64,000 bases of DNA from NCBI GenBank assembly GCA_964620445.1, contig CAZUHB010000026.1, forward strand, positions 1-64,000. Direction: 5' to 3'. This document shows, piece after piece, positions 51,004 to 59,790 of this stretch. The translations under genes were made by a program, and so were the position numbers. A model generated the notes under the pieces. That model was given only the letters and a program-made list of their open reading frames with translations. It had not been told where the DNA came from and made no database searches. The first letter of the stretch is position 1, and the number at the start of each line of letters is the position of its first letter. This DNA comes from CAZUHB01 sp964620445 (GTDB taxonomy: Bacteria; Planctomycetota; B15-G4; CAYZWU01).

Positions 51004-52740
51004 ATGAGAGTTTTATTTCCCGCACTCCTGGTCGCCGTCGCCCTTGTCGGCTTTTCCCTGCCGGCCGGCGCCCAGAGCAACAACTCATCCATCGACATCC
51101 AGGTTTTCAATCCACTCAACGCCACGACAGGTTCGAGCCATCTCAGAGCCGACCTCCACGTGGGAATGGGCTGGAAAGAAGGCGCCGCGCCGTCCCACTA
51201 TCCCGCTGTCGGATTCTCCCCTTACACGGGACTCTGGACACCGCTTCACACCGGGTCGCAGCAGACTCTCGATTTCGGCATCCTGGGACGTGTTGCCGCA
51301 ATGGTGGGCAATGACCACAATATCTGGGTCTACATTCCCCAAACGTCGAACTGGGCGGTCGAATCGTTCACCCAGGTCGACGGCTTCGACATCGGCGGCT
51401 CGGTGGCTCTCGCCTGGTGCGATGGAGAAAAAGCCATCGCCCACAGCACTTTCCTCTCCATGAAGTCCCTGCAGCCGCTCGCCGGTTCGAACTTTCAGAG
51501 CTCCGTCGACGACGACCTCCACACCACGGCCGCACTGCTCTTCAATGACACCGACGCCTACGGCTACAGTTCCCTGACCAACAGCTGGGGCCACCAGGCG
51601 CTCGACGGAGCGGTCGAAGGCCATTCGCCCGGTGAAAACTGCGGCCTCGTCTGGACGGGCGACACACGCTACGGTTATTCCTCTGCCTACTCCAACTTCT
51701 TCGGATCGCCAGCGGGCAGCGAGCCGCTCGCCGGTGTCGCGGGCAACAAGGTTGCGGTCTCCTACAGCACCGACGAGGCCGCACTCTTCGACGGCCTCAA
51801 CGGCCAGTGGATCGCCGGCCCCGTCTACAATCAGAACTATCCTCCCTTCGTGCGCGTCGACGACGAGTCGGCGCTCATCTGGGCCGACTCCGGCGCCTGG
51901 GCGTTCGATCTGTACGCCGGCGTCTGGTATGACACGGGGATCGTCCCCGGCTACCAGGCCGCCTTCCTCGGCGACATTCACGACAACTCCATTCTCCTCT
52001 GGAACAACAATCAGGCGTGGGGATATCGGCGCGCCGCTCCCTTTGTTCCCGGCGAGCATCTGACCCTCGACGGCACGCCGGTCGTCGGTCACGTGAACGC
52101 GGGCGGCAGCCTGCTCGTCAACGCGAACAACGCCTACGGTATGGGCCACGACTGCACGTGGGTCGCTCAGCCCCTCGACTCGAACAAGACCTACCGGTCG
52201 GACATGGGATTCGACGTGGCCGCGGTCTGGTGCGACGACGAGGCGTACGCGTTCAACACCCGCACCAATGCGTGGACCCAGATCACCCTGACCAACGCGT
52301 CCGGGTACAAGGTCGAATGCTCCTCGAGGCACGTGATCGTCTGGAACGGAACAGAGGCCAAAGCCTATGACGTGTTCACCGACAGCGTCTACTCTCAGGC
52401 CATTAACGGGACACTGCTCGCCGGCGCCCACACGATCTGGACCTCGGCGGTCTTCGCCGACAGCCTCACCGCTTATGTCTTCTCCTCCGAAACAGCAGTC
52501 TGGTCGGAAATGACCGTGGATGGCTGGCCGAAATTCATCAACATGGGCGGCTACGATTTGATCATCGTGACCAACACGACAGGTTACGGCTACACCTCGC
52601 TGCTCGGCACCTGGGCGAGCACCCCCATGACGGCTGCACTGAAAGGCTACATGGGTGTCACGCTCGGTATGGTCTACACTCCCAGCGAACTCTGGGGTTT
52701 CAGCGCCTACACAGGCACGTGGACCAACCAACCGCTCTAG
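51004..52740 (+). CDS. Secreted protein of about fourteen 38-residue repeats (propeller-like)
   Basis: A 578-aa protein with a signal peptide to about residue 23 ('PAGAQ'). The mature protein is built of tandem units recognisable by a core such as 'AYGYSSLTNSW', 'AWAFDLYAGVW', 'AYAFNTRTNAW', 'AYVFSSETAVW' and 'GYGYTSLLGTW'. Cores start near residues 68, 106, 144, 185, 222, 259, 298, 338, 377, 414, 452, 490, 527 and 563, a period of 36-41. Each unit looks like two to four beta strands, so one or two beta-propellers are likely, related in style to Kelch (Gly/Tyr turn and later Trp) but without the Kelch double Gly. Few Cys, no anchor. Strong 'taggaggag' site. A terminator follows 20 bases after the stop. 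Confidence 0.82.
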   Translation: MRVLFPALLVAVALVGFSLPAGAQSNNSSIDIQVFNPLNATTGSSHLRADLHVGMGWKEGAAPSHYPAVGFSPYTGLWTPLHTGSQQTLDFGILGRVAAMVGNDHNIWVYIPQTSNWAVESFTQVDGFDIGGSVALAWCDGEKAIAHSTFLSMKSLQPLAGSNFQSSVDDDLHTTAALLFNDTDAYGYSSLTNSWGHQALDGAVEGHSPGENCGLVWTGDTRYGYSSAYSNFFGSPAGSEPLAGVAGNKVAVSYSTDEAALFDGLNGQWIAGPVYNQNYPPFVRVDDESALIWADSGAWAFDLYAGVWYDTGIVPGYQAAFLGDIHDNSILLWNNNQAWGYRRAAPFVPGEHLTLDGTPVVGHVNAGGSLLVNANNAYGMGHDCTWVAQPLDSNKTYRSDMGFDVAAVWCDDEAYAFNTRTNAWTQITLTNASGYKVECSSRHVIVWNGTEAKAYDVFTDSVYSQAINGTLLAGAHTIWTSAVFADSLTAYVFSSETAVWSEMTVDGWPKFINMGGYDLIIVTNTTGYGYTSLLGTWASTPMTAALKGYMGVTLGMVYTPSELWGFSAYTGTWTNQPL

Positions 52741-52760
52741 ACCGACCTCGTGAAGAAACA

Positions 52761-52797
52761 AAAAAGAGAGAGCTCCCTCGCGGAGCTCTCTCTTTTT
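52761..52797. terminator. Bidirectional rho-independent terminator
   Basis: Arms 52761-52776 ('aaaaagagagagctcc') and 52782-52797 form a perfect 16-bp stem with a 5-base loop, flanked by A and T tracts. It sits between the repeat protein gene and the convergent NRAMP-like gene. Confidence 0.92.
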
Positions 52798-52821
52798 ATT
52801 CCACCTCTGAAGAGGGACGGG

Positions 52822-54096
52822 CTAGAAAAAACGTTTCCAGAATTCGACTGCAGCGAGGTAGACGAAGAGCCCGAGTGCGAGCACGAGCGCGCTGTTGGCG
52901 GCGATTCCGTTCCGCAGCGATCCCATCCTGGCGCGGGTGTTGTTCATGAAGAGGAGGGTGCCGGCCAGGAAGGGCATGAAGAGAGCGCTCAGCGCGGCGT
53001 AGATCACGACGAGCCAGACCGGCTTGCCGAAGAGCAAGAGCGCCATGGGCGGAAAGGTCATGAAGCACACGTACCAGCGATAGACCTTGCCCCGCCTCGA
53101 AACGTACCGATCGACCGCATCGCCTTCGGCGCCGCGAATGAGTCCCACATAGTTTCCGAAAAGATAGGGTATCCCCTGCCACACGCCGAGCATCGACGTG
53201 GCCACGGCGCCCCAGAATCCGGCGAGGAATACGACTTCGCCGAGGCGGCCGTAGCGTTCACCCAGAATGACCGCCATCTGGAGAACGCCCGAGTTGCCCT
53301 CGATACGGATCCCCCGCGGAAGAAGCACCGTGGCGCCGAGCAGGATCAGGCCGAATCCGAAGAAGCCGGTGAGCAGATAGCCCACGGCGAGATCGAACCG
53401 AACCCCCCGCGCCCAGACCTGACCCGACCATTTCTTCTCCCTGATCCAGTAATTGTAGGAAAGGAGTGTGATCGAGCCTCCCACGCCGCCGATCGCTCCG
53501 AGGACGAGCAGTGTCGAACCGGCCGGCAGGGATGGAATCAGGATGCCGCGAACGACGTCGAAAGGCGAGGCAGCCTGCATGGCGGCGCTGCCGAGGATCG
53601 AGACGAACATGACCCCCACGGCGATCTTCATGGCCAACTCCAGGGCGGAGTAACCGCGCGTCCAGACGAAACAGAACGCCCCCAACGCGTGGATCACCGC
53701 CCAGGCGTTCACCGAAAGGGCGGGGAAGAGCGCGTGGGCCGCAAGCCCGCAGGCGGCCATGAGCGCCGCCGACACCATGAAGGTCCAGAAGACGAGATAG
53801 ATGAGAAAGAAGAGATTCAGCCCCCTGCCGAAATGCCGCACCCATCCCTCGATCACCGTCGATCCGGTGGCGAGTTGCCACCGCGCCACGCCCTCGGCGA
53901 GAGCGAATTTCAGCAGCGCGCCAAAGAGCGCGGTCCAGAGGAGCGGCAAGCCGAAGGTGGCGCCCGCCTTGGCCGCCGCAAAGAGGTCGCCCGCGCCCAC
54001 GCCGGTGGCGGCGACCACGATTCCGGGGCCCACGATCCGCGCAAGGCCCACGAATCCCTTGGGCGGAATTGGATTATGTCCATCGGGCGCGTTCAA
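52822..54096 (-). CDS. NRAMP-related divalent metal transporter-like protein
   Basis: A 424-aa membrane protein with about eleven hydrophobic segments. Near the N-terminus 'GPGIVVAATGVGAGDLFAAAKAGATFG' occupies the place of NRAMP helix 1, where the metal-binding DPGN is replaced by GAGD-type residues. 'GAIGGVGGSITLLSYNYW' matches the helix 6 region, lacking the MPH motif. This resembles NRAMP-related Mg2+ or proton-coupled transporters rather than classic Mn2+/Fe2+ carriers. Two starts are possible: a GTG at 54201 without a ribosome site, and TTG at 54096 with 'aaaggtg' six bases upstream. I prefer 54096. The N-terminal extension, if used, would be polar and non-membrane. Divergent from the acyl-CoA dehydrogenase. 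Confidence 0.72.
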   Translation of the reverse strand: MNAPDGHNPIPPKGFVGLARIVGPGIVVAATGVGAGDLFAAAKAGATFGLPLLWTALFGALLKFALAEGVARWQLATGSTVIEGWVRHFGRGLNLFFLIYLVFWTFMVSAALMAACGLAAHALFPALSVNAWAVIHALGAFCFVWTRGYSALELAMKIAVGVMFVSILGSAAMQAASPFDVVRGILIPSLPAGSTLLVLGAIGGVGGSITLLSYNYWIREKKWSGQVWARGVRFDLAVGYLLTGFFGFGLILLGATVLLPRGIRIEGNSGVLQMAVILGERYGRLGEVVFLAGFWGAVATSMLGVWQGIPYLFGNYVGLIRGAEGDAVDRYVSRRGKVYRWYVCFMTFPPMALLLFGKPVWLVVIYAALSALFMPFLAGTLLFMNNTRARMGSLRNGIAANSALVLALGLFVYLAAVEFWKRFF

Positions 54097-54290
54097 CGGT
54101 ACACCTTTCGGCGGAGGTTCTTTTCTCGATTCCGATCGGTGGTTTCCGGTCGGCGAATTCCAGTCGAATCCACCATAAATGTCGTTTCTCGGGAGGGCCA
54201 CAACTTTATCAGTTCAACATTGGACCTGCCCCGGCCGGCTTGATAATCTGATGGGATGTACCTGTTTCCAGCGAACGGAGGAACAAAATA

Positions 54291-55448
54291 ATGGATTTCA
54301 GTCTCAGCGAAGAACTTCAGGCCATGAAGGAACTGGCCCGGGGGTTCACGGAAGAAAACATCGCACCCTTTGCCGACCAGTGGGACGCCGAGCATCACTT
54401 TCCGCGGGAAGTGATGGAACAGATGGGCGATCTCGGATTCTTCGGCTGCACAATCAAGGAGGATTACGGTGGGGCCGACTTCGGATACCTGGCGCAGATG
54501 CTCCTCTGCGAGGAGGTGGCCAGGGGATCGTCGTCGCTCCGCGTGGCGTTCAACACCCAGTGCCTGGGCACGGCGCTCTCCATCCAGCGCCACGGCACGG
54601 AGGAACAGAAGAAGAAATGGATTCCCGACCTGATCGCGGCCAAGAGTCTCGGCTGTTTCGCCATCTCCGAGCCGAACGCGGGCTCCGATACGATGTCGAT
54701 GGAGTCCACGGCCAAGCCTGACGGGGACGGCTACATCCTCAACGGTTCGAAGACATGGATCTCTCTCGCGCCGGTGGCCGACATGGCCTTGGTCTACGCC
54801 TACCACGACAAGGAGATCGGTTCCAAGGGGCTGAGCGCTTTTCTCGTCGACATGCATTCCGACGGGGTGAGTACACGGGACCTGGAAAAACTGGGCACCC
54901 TCCATTTTCCCACGGGTGAGATCGCATTCGAGGACGTGCGCCTGCCGGGCGACGCCCTTCTGGGTAAACTGGGCGACGGCGTGAAGATCCTCTTCAGTTC
55001 CCTCAACCAGACACGCATCAGCTGCGCTGCCGGGGGTGTGGGCCTTTCGCAGGCCTGCCTCGACACGGCGGTCAAATACTGCAACGAACGGGAACAGTTC
55101 GGCAAACCGGTGGGCAAGTTCCAGATGAACCAGGAGCAGATCGCCAAGATGGCGGCCGAGACCGAGGCGGCACGCTGGCTCACGTACAGGGCCGCATGGC
55201 AGAAGGACCAGGGGCATCTGGGCAACGTGCTCGAGACCTGCTACGCCAAGTACACCGCGGCCGAAACGGTGGTGCGTTCCGCTCACAGCGCAATGAAGAT
55301 TCTCGGGTCCTATGGCTATTCGACCGAGTATCCCGTGGCGCGCTTTTACCGCGACGCGGCCGTTTACCAGATCGTGGAAGGCACGGTCAACATCCAGAAG
55401 ATGATCATCGCCCAGGACCAGCTCGGGTACCGCAAGGCGAATCGATAG
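54291..55448 (+). CDS. Acyl-CoA dehydrogenase (short-chain/butyryl type)
   Basis: A 385-aa flavoprotein of usual length. 'FAISEPNAGSDT' near residues 121-132 is the FAD/substrate signature, 'QFGKPVGKFQMNQEQIAKMA' near 261-280 is the second signature, and the catalytic base is the Glu in 'YQIVEGTVNIQ' near 362, the position used by short- and medium-chain enzymes. It oxidises acyl-CoA to enoyl-CoA, passing electrons to ETF. It is the first of four co-directional genes (followed by thiolase, 3-hydroxyacyl-CoA dehydrogenase and enoyl-CoA hydratase). The start follows 'ggaggaac'. No etfAB genes are adjacent. Confidence 0.95.
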   Translation: MDFSLSEELQAMKELARGFTEENIAPFADQWDAEHHFPREVMEQMGDLGFFGCTIKEDYGGADFGYLAQMLLCEEVARGSSSLRVAFNTQCLGTALSIQRHGTEEQKKKWIPDLIAAKSLGCFAISEPNAGSDTMSMESTAKPDGDGYILNGSKTWISLAPVADMALVYAYHDKEIGSKGLSAFLVDMHSDGVSTRDLEKLGTLHFPTGEIAFEDVRLPGDALLGKLGDGVKILFSSLNQTRISCAAGGVGLSQACLDTAVKYCNEREQFGKPVGKFQMNQEQIAKMAAETEAARWLTYRAAWQKDQGHLGNVLETCYAKYTAAETVVRSAHSAMKILGSYGYSTEYPVARFYRDAAVYQIVEGTVNIQKMIIAQDQLGYRKANR

Positions 55449-55503
55449 CAAGACGAGAACCAGCAGGACAGATCCTGATATTCGAAGACAAGGAGGAAAA
55501 ATC

Positions 55504-56685
55504 ATGAGAGAAATCGTCATTACCGGCGCGGCCCGCACGGCGGGCGGCAAGTTCGGCGGATCGCTCAAGAAGCTGACCGCCCCCGAGTTCGGCGCCGTGG
55601 CCGTGCGCGCCGCGATCGAGCGTTCGGGTATCCCGGCCGACGTGGTCGACCAGACCGTGCTCGGCAATGCGTGGCAGGCGGGCGTCGGCCCCAACCCGGC
55701 GCGGATCACCGCGGTCAAGGCCGGCGTGCCCACTGACGCGCCCGCCGTGAGTATCAACGTGCGCTGCGGATCGAGCATACAGGCGCTCATCTTCGGCGCC
55801 CAGGCGATCAAGGCGGGCGACGTGGACACGGTCGTGGTCGGCGGCACGGAGAGCACCAACCAGGTGCCCTATGCCCTTCCCAAGGCGCGCTTCGGCTACC
55901 GCATGGGAAAGGGCGCCATCCTCGACCTGATGCACCAGGACGGATTCCTCTGCCCCCTCGGCGGCGGCCTCATGGGCGAGCTCAGCGAGGACGTGCGCGC
56001 CGAGATGGAAATCTCCCGCGAGGACCAGGACGCCTATGCCGCCGAGTGTCACAACAAGGCGGAGGCAGCCGTGAAGGCTGGAAAGTTCGTTGACGAGGTT
56101 GCGCCCGTCGAGATCAAGGGGCGCAAGGGCAAGGTCGACGTTTTCAAGGACGAGGAAATCTACCGCGAGGGCATGACTGCCGAGTCGCTCGCCAAGCTGC
56201 CCCCCGTCTTCCGCAAGGACGGCACGATCACGGCGGGCAATGCCTGCGCCCTCTGCGACGCGGCGGCCGCCCAGGTCCTCATGGAGCGCGAAAAGGCGAC
56301 CAGCCTCGGCCTGAAACCGATGGCACTGCTCCGCGGCTACTCCTTTGTGGGCGTCGACCCGAAACGCTTCGGCCTCTCGCCGGTGAAGGCGGTCAACGCG
56401 GCTCTGAAACACGCGGGCGTCGAGCTCAAGGACATCGACCTGATCGAGCTCAACGAGGCCTTTGCGGCGCAGGCGCTCGGCTGTATGCGGCAGCTCGACC
56501 TCGACGGAAGCAACGTCAACGTGAACGGCGGCGCAATCGCTCTCGGCCACCCCGTGGCTGCCACAGGCTCCAAGATTCTCACGACCCTGCTTTACGCCAT
56601 GAAAGACCGCGACGCCACCCTCGGCCTGGTCAGTCTCTGCATCGGCGGCGGCAACGGTGTGGCCGCGGTGGTCGAGAGGGTCTAG
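55504..56685 (+). CDS. Acetyl-CoA acetyltransferase (thiolase)
   Basis: A 393-aa thiolase. The nucleophile is the Cys in 'NVRCGSSIQAL' near residue 89. 'NVNGGAIALGHPVAATGSKI' near 339-358 supplies the catalytic His, and 'SLCIGGGNGVA' near 379-389 the second catalytic Cys. It condenses two acetyl-CoA to acetoacetyl-CoA or cleaves 3-ketoacyl-CoA. Its start has 'caaggaggaaaaatc', and it follows the dehydrogenase by 55 bases. All active-site residues are present. Confidence 0.96.
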   Translation: MREIVITGAARTAGGKFGGSLKKLTAPEFGAVAVRAAIERSGIPADVVDQTVLGNAWQAGVGPNPARITAVKAGVPTDAPAVSINVRCGSSIQALIFGAQAIKAGDVDTVVVGGTESTNQVPYALPKARFGYRMGKGAILDLMHQDGFLCPLGGGLMGELSEDVRAEMEISREDQDAYAAECHNKAEAAVKAGKFVDEVAPVEIKGRKGKVDVFKDEEIYREGMTAESLAKLPPVFRKDGTITAGNACALCDAAAAQVLMEREKATSLGLKPMALLRGYSFVGVDPKRFGLSPVKAVNAALKHAGVELKDIDLIELNEAFAAQALGCMRQLDLDGSNVNVNGGAIALGHPVAATGSKILTTLLYAMKDRDATLGLVSLCIGGGNGVAAVVERV

Positions 56686-56734
56686 TCCAGGTCGCTGCAT
56701 TAGAGTAAAGATCAATCCAAGAAGGAGAAGAATA

Positions 56735-57595
56735 ATGGCTACAAAGAAAGTCGTAATCGTTGGCTCGGGCACCATGGGCGCCGGCGTGGGCCAGCTCTGT
56801 TCACAGCAGGGATTCGAGGCGGTGATCACCGACATCAACCAGGAGCTCGCCGACAAGGGACGGGCGCGCGTGGAGAAGGGTCTTCTCAAGCGCGTGGAAA
56901 AGGGCAAGATCACCAAGGACGTGGTCGACGACGTGATGTCGCGCATCACGGCCGCCGGAGACCTCTCGGCCGTGGCCGAGGCCGATTTCGTGATCGAGAG
57001 CGCTCTCGAGGATCTGGAGATCAAAAAGAAGATCTTCGCAGAACTCGACGGCCTCGCCAAGCCGGACGTGATCCTGGCCACGAACACCACGTCGCTGTCG
57101 ATCAGCGCCATGGCCGAGGCCACGAAACGGCCCGACAAGGTGGTGCAGATGCACTTCTTCAATCCGCCGGTGATCATGAAGCTCGTCGAGATCATGCCGG
57201 GCAAGCAGACCTCGCCCGAGACGCTCGCCGCGGCGGAGGCCTTCGCGAAGGACCTCGGCAAGGACCCGGTGGTGTGCAAGAACGAGGCGCCCGCCGGCAT
57301 CGTGAGCCGCGTGCTCGGCTGCCTTCTCAACGAGGCGACCTGGCTCTACGAGTCGGGCGTGGCTGACGCGGAGAACATCGACAAGGCGATGAAGCTCGGC
57401 GCGGGCCATCCCATGGGACCGCTCACCCTGCTCGACATGATCGGACTCGACATCCACCGCGCCAAGATGCAGACACTCTACCGGGAGATCGGCGACGAGC
57501 GGTACAAGCACCCGCCAATCGTGGATCAGCTGATCGAGAAGGGCCATCTCGGCCGCAAGGCGGGCAAGGGTTTCTACGACTACACCAAGGGGTAG
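56735..57595 (+). CDS. 3-hydroxyacyl-CoA (3-hydroxybutyryl-CoA) dehydrogenase
   Basis: A 286-aa NAD(P)-dependent dehydrogenase of the stand-alone bacterial type. 'IVGSGTMGAG' near residues 8-17 is the dinucleotide loop, 'NTTSLSIS' and 'MHFFNPPVIMKLVEI' (about 140-154) hold the catalytic His-Glu pair, and 'HPMGPLTLLDMIGLD' lies in the C-terminal helical domain. It interconverts 3-hydroxyacyl-CoA and 3-ketoacyl-CoA. Its start follows 'aaggagaag', and it is two bases upstream of the enoyl-CoA hydratase gene. Confidence 0.96.
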   Translation: MATKKVVIVGSGTMGAGVGQLCSQQGFEAVITDINQELADKGRARVEKGLLKRVEKGKITKDVVDDVMSRITAAGDLSAVAEADFVIESALEDLEIKKKIFAELDGLAKPDVILATNTTSLSISAMAEATKRPDKVVQMHFFNPPVIMKLVEIMPGKQTSPETLAAAEAFAKDLGKDPVVCKNEAPAGIVSRVLGCLLNEATWLYESGVADAENIDKAMKLGAGHPMGPLTLLDMIGLDIHRAKMQTLYREIGDERYKHPPIVDQLIEKGHLGRKAGKGFYDYTKG

Positions 57596-57597
57596 CC

Positions 57598-58377
57598 ATG
57601 TTCGAGAACATACTCTTCGAAACGGAGGGGCCCGTGGCCACGATCACGGTCGACCGGCCCAAGTTCCGCAACGCGGCCGACAATGCCACCGTGGAAGAGA
57701 TCGACGCGGCTCTCGCCAAGGTGGAGGCGGACCAGGACCTGAGCGTGCTCATCGTCACCGGATCGGGCGACAAGGCTTTCGTGGCCGGCGCCGATCTGAA
57801 CGAGCTGAAAGATCGCGATTTGGTCACGGGCCGCCTCCACACGCGGCGGAGGCAGGAAGTGCTGACCCGGCTCGAGCAGCTCGAGATCCCGTCGATCGCG
57901 GCGGTCAACGGCTGGGCAATGGGTTTTGGTCTCGAGCTGGCCATGGCATGCACCCTGCGTGTCGCGGCGGCAACAGCCAAGATGGGCCAGCCCGAGGTCA
58001 AGCTCGGTATCATCCCCGGGGCGGGCGGCACACAGAGGCTGACACGCCTCGTGGGCGTGGGCAAGGCGATGGAGATGATCCTCACCGGCGATCCGGTCGA
58101 TGCGCAGGCCGCTCTCGGGCTGGGGCTCGTCAATCGCGTCGTGCCCCTCGAGGAGCTGAGCGAGGAAACAGCTCGGCTCGCCGGGACGCTCGCGGCGCGG
58201 CCCAAGCTGGCGGTGCAGTACGCCAAGGAGGCGGTGCTCCGCTCCGCTGACGGTTCGCTCGCCAGCGGCCTCGCTCACGAATCGTACTTGCATGCCCTCT
58301 CGTGCGCCACCGAGGACAAGGCCGAGGGCGTGGGGGCGTTCCTGGAAAAGCGCGATCCCTCGTTCAAAGGACGTTGA
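57598..58377 (+). CDS. Enoyl-CoA hydratase/crotonase
   Basis: A 259-aa crotonase-fold protein. 'GSGDKAFVAGADLNEL' near residues 56-71 and 'IAAVNGWAMGFGLELAMAC' near 100-118 form the oxyanion hole; 'MGQPEVKLGIIPGAGGTQRL' contains the catalytic Glu pair and the PGxGGT turn. It hydrates enoyl-CoA to 3-hydroxyacyl-CoA. Its start lies two bases after the dehydrogenase stop, so the two are co-translated. Taken with the three genes upstream it completes either short-chain beta-oxidation or the acetyl-CoA to butyryl-CoA route. Confidence 0.96.
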   Translation: MFENILFETEGPVATITVDRPKFRNAADNATVEEIDAALAKVEADQDLSVLIVTGSGDKAFVAGADLNELKDRDLVTGRLHTRRRQEVLTRLEQLEIPSIAAVNGWAMGFGLELAMACTLRVAAATAKMGQPEVKLGIIPGAGGTQRLTRLVGVGKAMEMILTGDPVDAQAALGLGLVNRVVPLEELSEETARLAGTLAARPKLAVQYAKEAVLRSADGSLASGLAHESYLHALSCATEDKAEGVGAFLEKRDPSFKGR

Positions 58378-58398
58378 GAGCAAAAAAGCCTCTCTTTT
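58376..58398 (+). terminator. Weak stem-loop at end of acyl-CoA operon
   Basis: 'gagag' (58376-58380) overlaps the stop codon and pairs with 'ctctc' (58390-58394), followed by T4. The stem is only 5 bp, so termination here is tentative. A second 7-9 bp hairpin at 58442-58466 ('catgggc' arms) followed by pyrimidines could assist. Confidence 0.35.
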
Positions 58399-58497
58399 AG
58401 GTTCAGCAGATCCGGTTCCGCACCGATGACATAAGTGGGTTCATGGGCGCTTTCCTCGTGCCCATGGCTTTCTTTGTATCCTCATTGGAGCCGTCAG

Positions 58498-59253
58498 ATG
58501 TCTGCCAAGTACCTCCCATTGCTTCTTGTCTTGACACTTCCCCTCATTCCGGCCTGCGCTTCTCCGGCGATCGAACTGGAACCCCGTTACTGGTTCCCGG
58601 GTTTCGAACTGGAAGCGACGATCGAAGAGGACGATATCGGCACCGAGATCGACTTCGACGAAGACCTGGGCATGGACGACGAAAACTTCGGCGGCGGCAG
58701 GATCAAGTGGTTCACCGGCGACGACAGCTGGATCCGGATCGACTACGTGCCGATCGCCTACACCGGCGACAACCGGCTGACGCGCCAGATCCAGTTCAAC
58801 GGCGAAACCTACACCGTGGGCTCGCGCGTCCTGTCCGAATACAATCTCGAATACGGCCGGCTCGGCTGGGGATGGCAGTTCATCGACATCGACGACTGCG
58901 TCAAGCTGGGCACCTTGCTCGAGGCCAAGCTTTTCAATCTCGACGCCGAGATCAAGACGGCGAACGGGCTGATCGATGAGGAGGAAAGTTTCGTCTTCGG
59001 CCTGCCCACCATCGGGGCGATTATCGACGTCAATCCGATCGACGAGATCAACCTCTTTGCCGAGCTCTCGGGGATCACCGCCGGCAGTTACGGCTACATG
59101 TATGATGCGGAGGCGGGAGTGAGGATCATCCCCTGCGACTGCTTTACCATCTGCGGCGGTTACAGGATCTTCAAGTTCAACATCGAGGCCGGCGACAACG
59201 AGGCGAGGATGCGGCTGAACGGCCCCTATGTTGGAATCTCGTCACGATTTTGA
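58498..59253 (+). CDS. Predicted outer-membrane beta-barrel protein
   Basis: A 251-aa protein with a signal peptide (hydrophobic residues 6-20, 'LPLIPACASPA'). The 'LIPAC' could be mistaken for a lipobox, but the strong barrel features argue for ordinary export. The mature sequence alternates polar and hydrophobic residues in roughly eight or more strands ('IKWFTGDDSWIRIDYVPIAY', 'TVGSRVLSEYNLEYGRLGWGWQF', 'FGLPTIGAIIDV', 'YVGISSRF') and ends in Phe, the usual BamA-recognition residue. Small barrels of the OmpW/OprF type are likeliest. The start at 58498 follows 'ttggag'. Its last 12 bases overlap the convergent Nudix gene. Confidence 0.75.
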   Translation: MSAKYLPLLLVLTLPLIPACASPAIELEPRYWFPGFELEATIEEDDIGTEIDFDEDLGMDDENFGGGRIKWFTGDDSWIRIDYVPIAYTGDNRLTRQIQFNGETYTVGSRVLSEYNLEYGRLGWGWQFIDIDDCVKLGTLLEAKLFNLDAEIKTANGLIDEEESFVFGLPTIGAIIDVNPIDEINLFAELSGITAGSYGYMYDAEAGVRIIPCDCFTICGGYRIFKFNIEAGDNEARMRLNGPYVGISSRF

Positions 59254-59748
59254 TTTCTTGTAGCGCGCCCAACCGACCTCGAAGAGCGGCGTGAACATGC
59301 CACGCCCCAGGCTCGCCTCTATCTCGGCGACGGAAAAGAAGCGGATCGCGTCGATCTCCTCGCGCTGGAAGACGAAGGGCCCGTCGTGGACGAGGGAAAA
59401 GACCCTGATCCGCTCCGTTTCGATCTCGTTTTGCCAGACGTAGTCGTAGAGGTGCTCCGGCTCCCGGCCGGTGACGCCCAGTTCCTCCTCGAGCTCGCGA
59501 ACAACGGCCTGGCCGTAGTCCTCGCCCACGTCGAGGTGCCCGCCCACCGACGTGTCCCACTTGCCGGGCTGGATGTCCTTGTCGAGGCTGCGCTTCTGGA
59601 GGAGGATTTCCCCGGCGCTGTTGAAGACGAGGATATGGACCACCCTGTGGACAAGGGACGGATCGCCGTGGCACTCGGCGCGCGTGGCCTGCCCGATGAC
59701 CTGTCCCGTCTCGTCAACGATGTCGAAGAGTTCTTCAGACTGCATCAT
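59242..59748 (-). CDS. Nudix hydrolase, IPP isomerase-like
   Basis: A 168-aa Nudix protein. The Nudix box runs from Gly69-Gly70 through 'DYGQAVVRELEEELGV' (about 69-92), with the REx2EE metal-binding core. The N-terminal 'ELFDIVDETGQVIG' and 'VHILVFNSAGEILLQKRS' are typical of the Nudix group related to isopentenyl-diphosphate isomerase, though that enzyme's catalytic Cys was not located. It probably hydrolyses a nucleoside diphosphate derivative. Two tandem ATGs (59748 and 59745) start the frame, with no clear ribosome site. Its 3' end overlaps the outer-membrane protein gene on the other strand by 12 bases. Confidence 0.9.
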   Translation of the reverse strand: MMQSEELFDIVDETGQVIGQATRAECHGDPSLVHRVVHILVFNSAGEILLQKRSLDKDIQPGKWDTSVGGHLDVGEDYGQAVVRELEEELGVTGREPEHLYDYVWQNEIETERIRVFSLVHDGPFVFQREEIDAIRFFSVAEIEASLGRGMFTPLFEVGWARYKKSKS

Positions 59749-59790
59749 GTCTTGCGTGGGAGCCGCCTCGGCTCCGCAATGTCAGATCCG

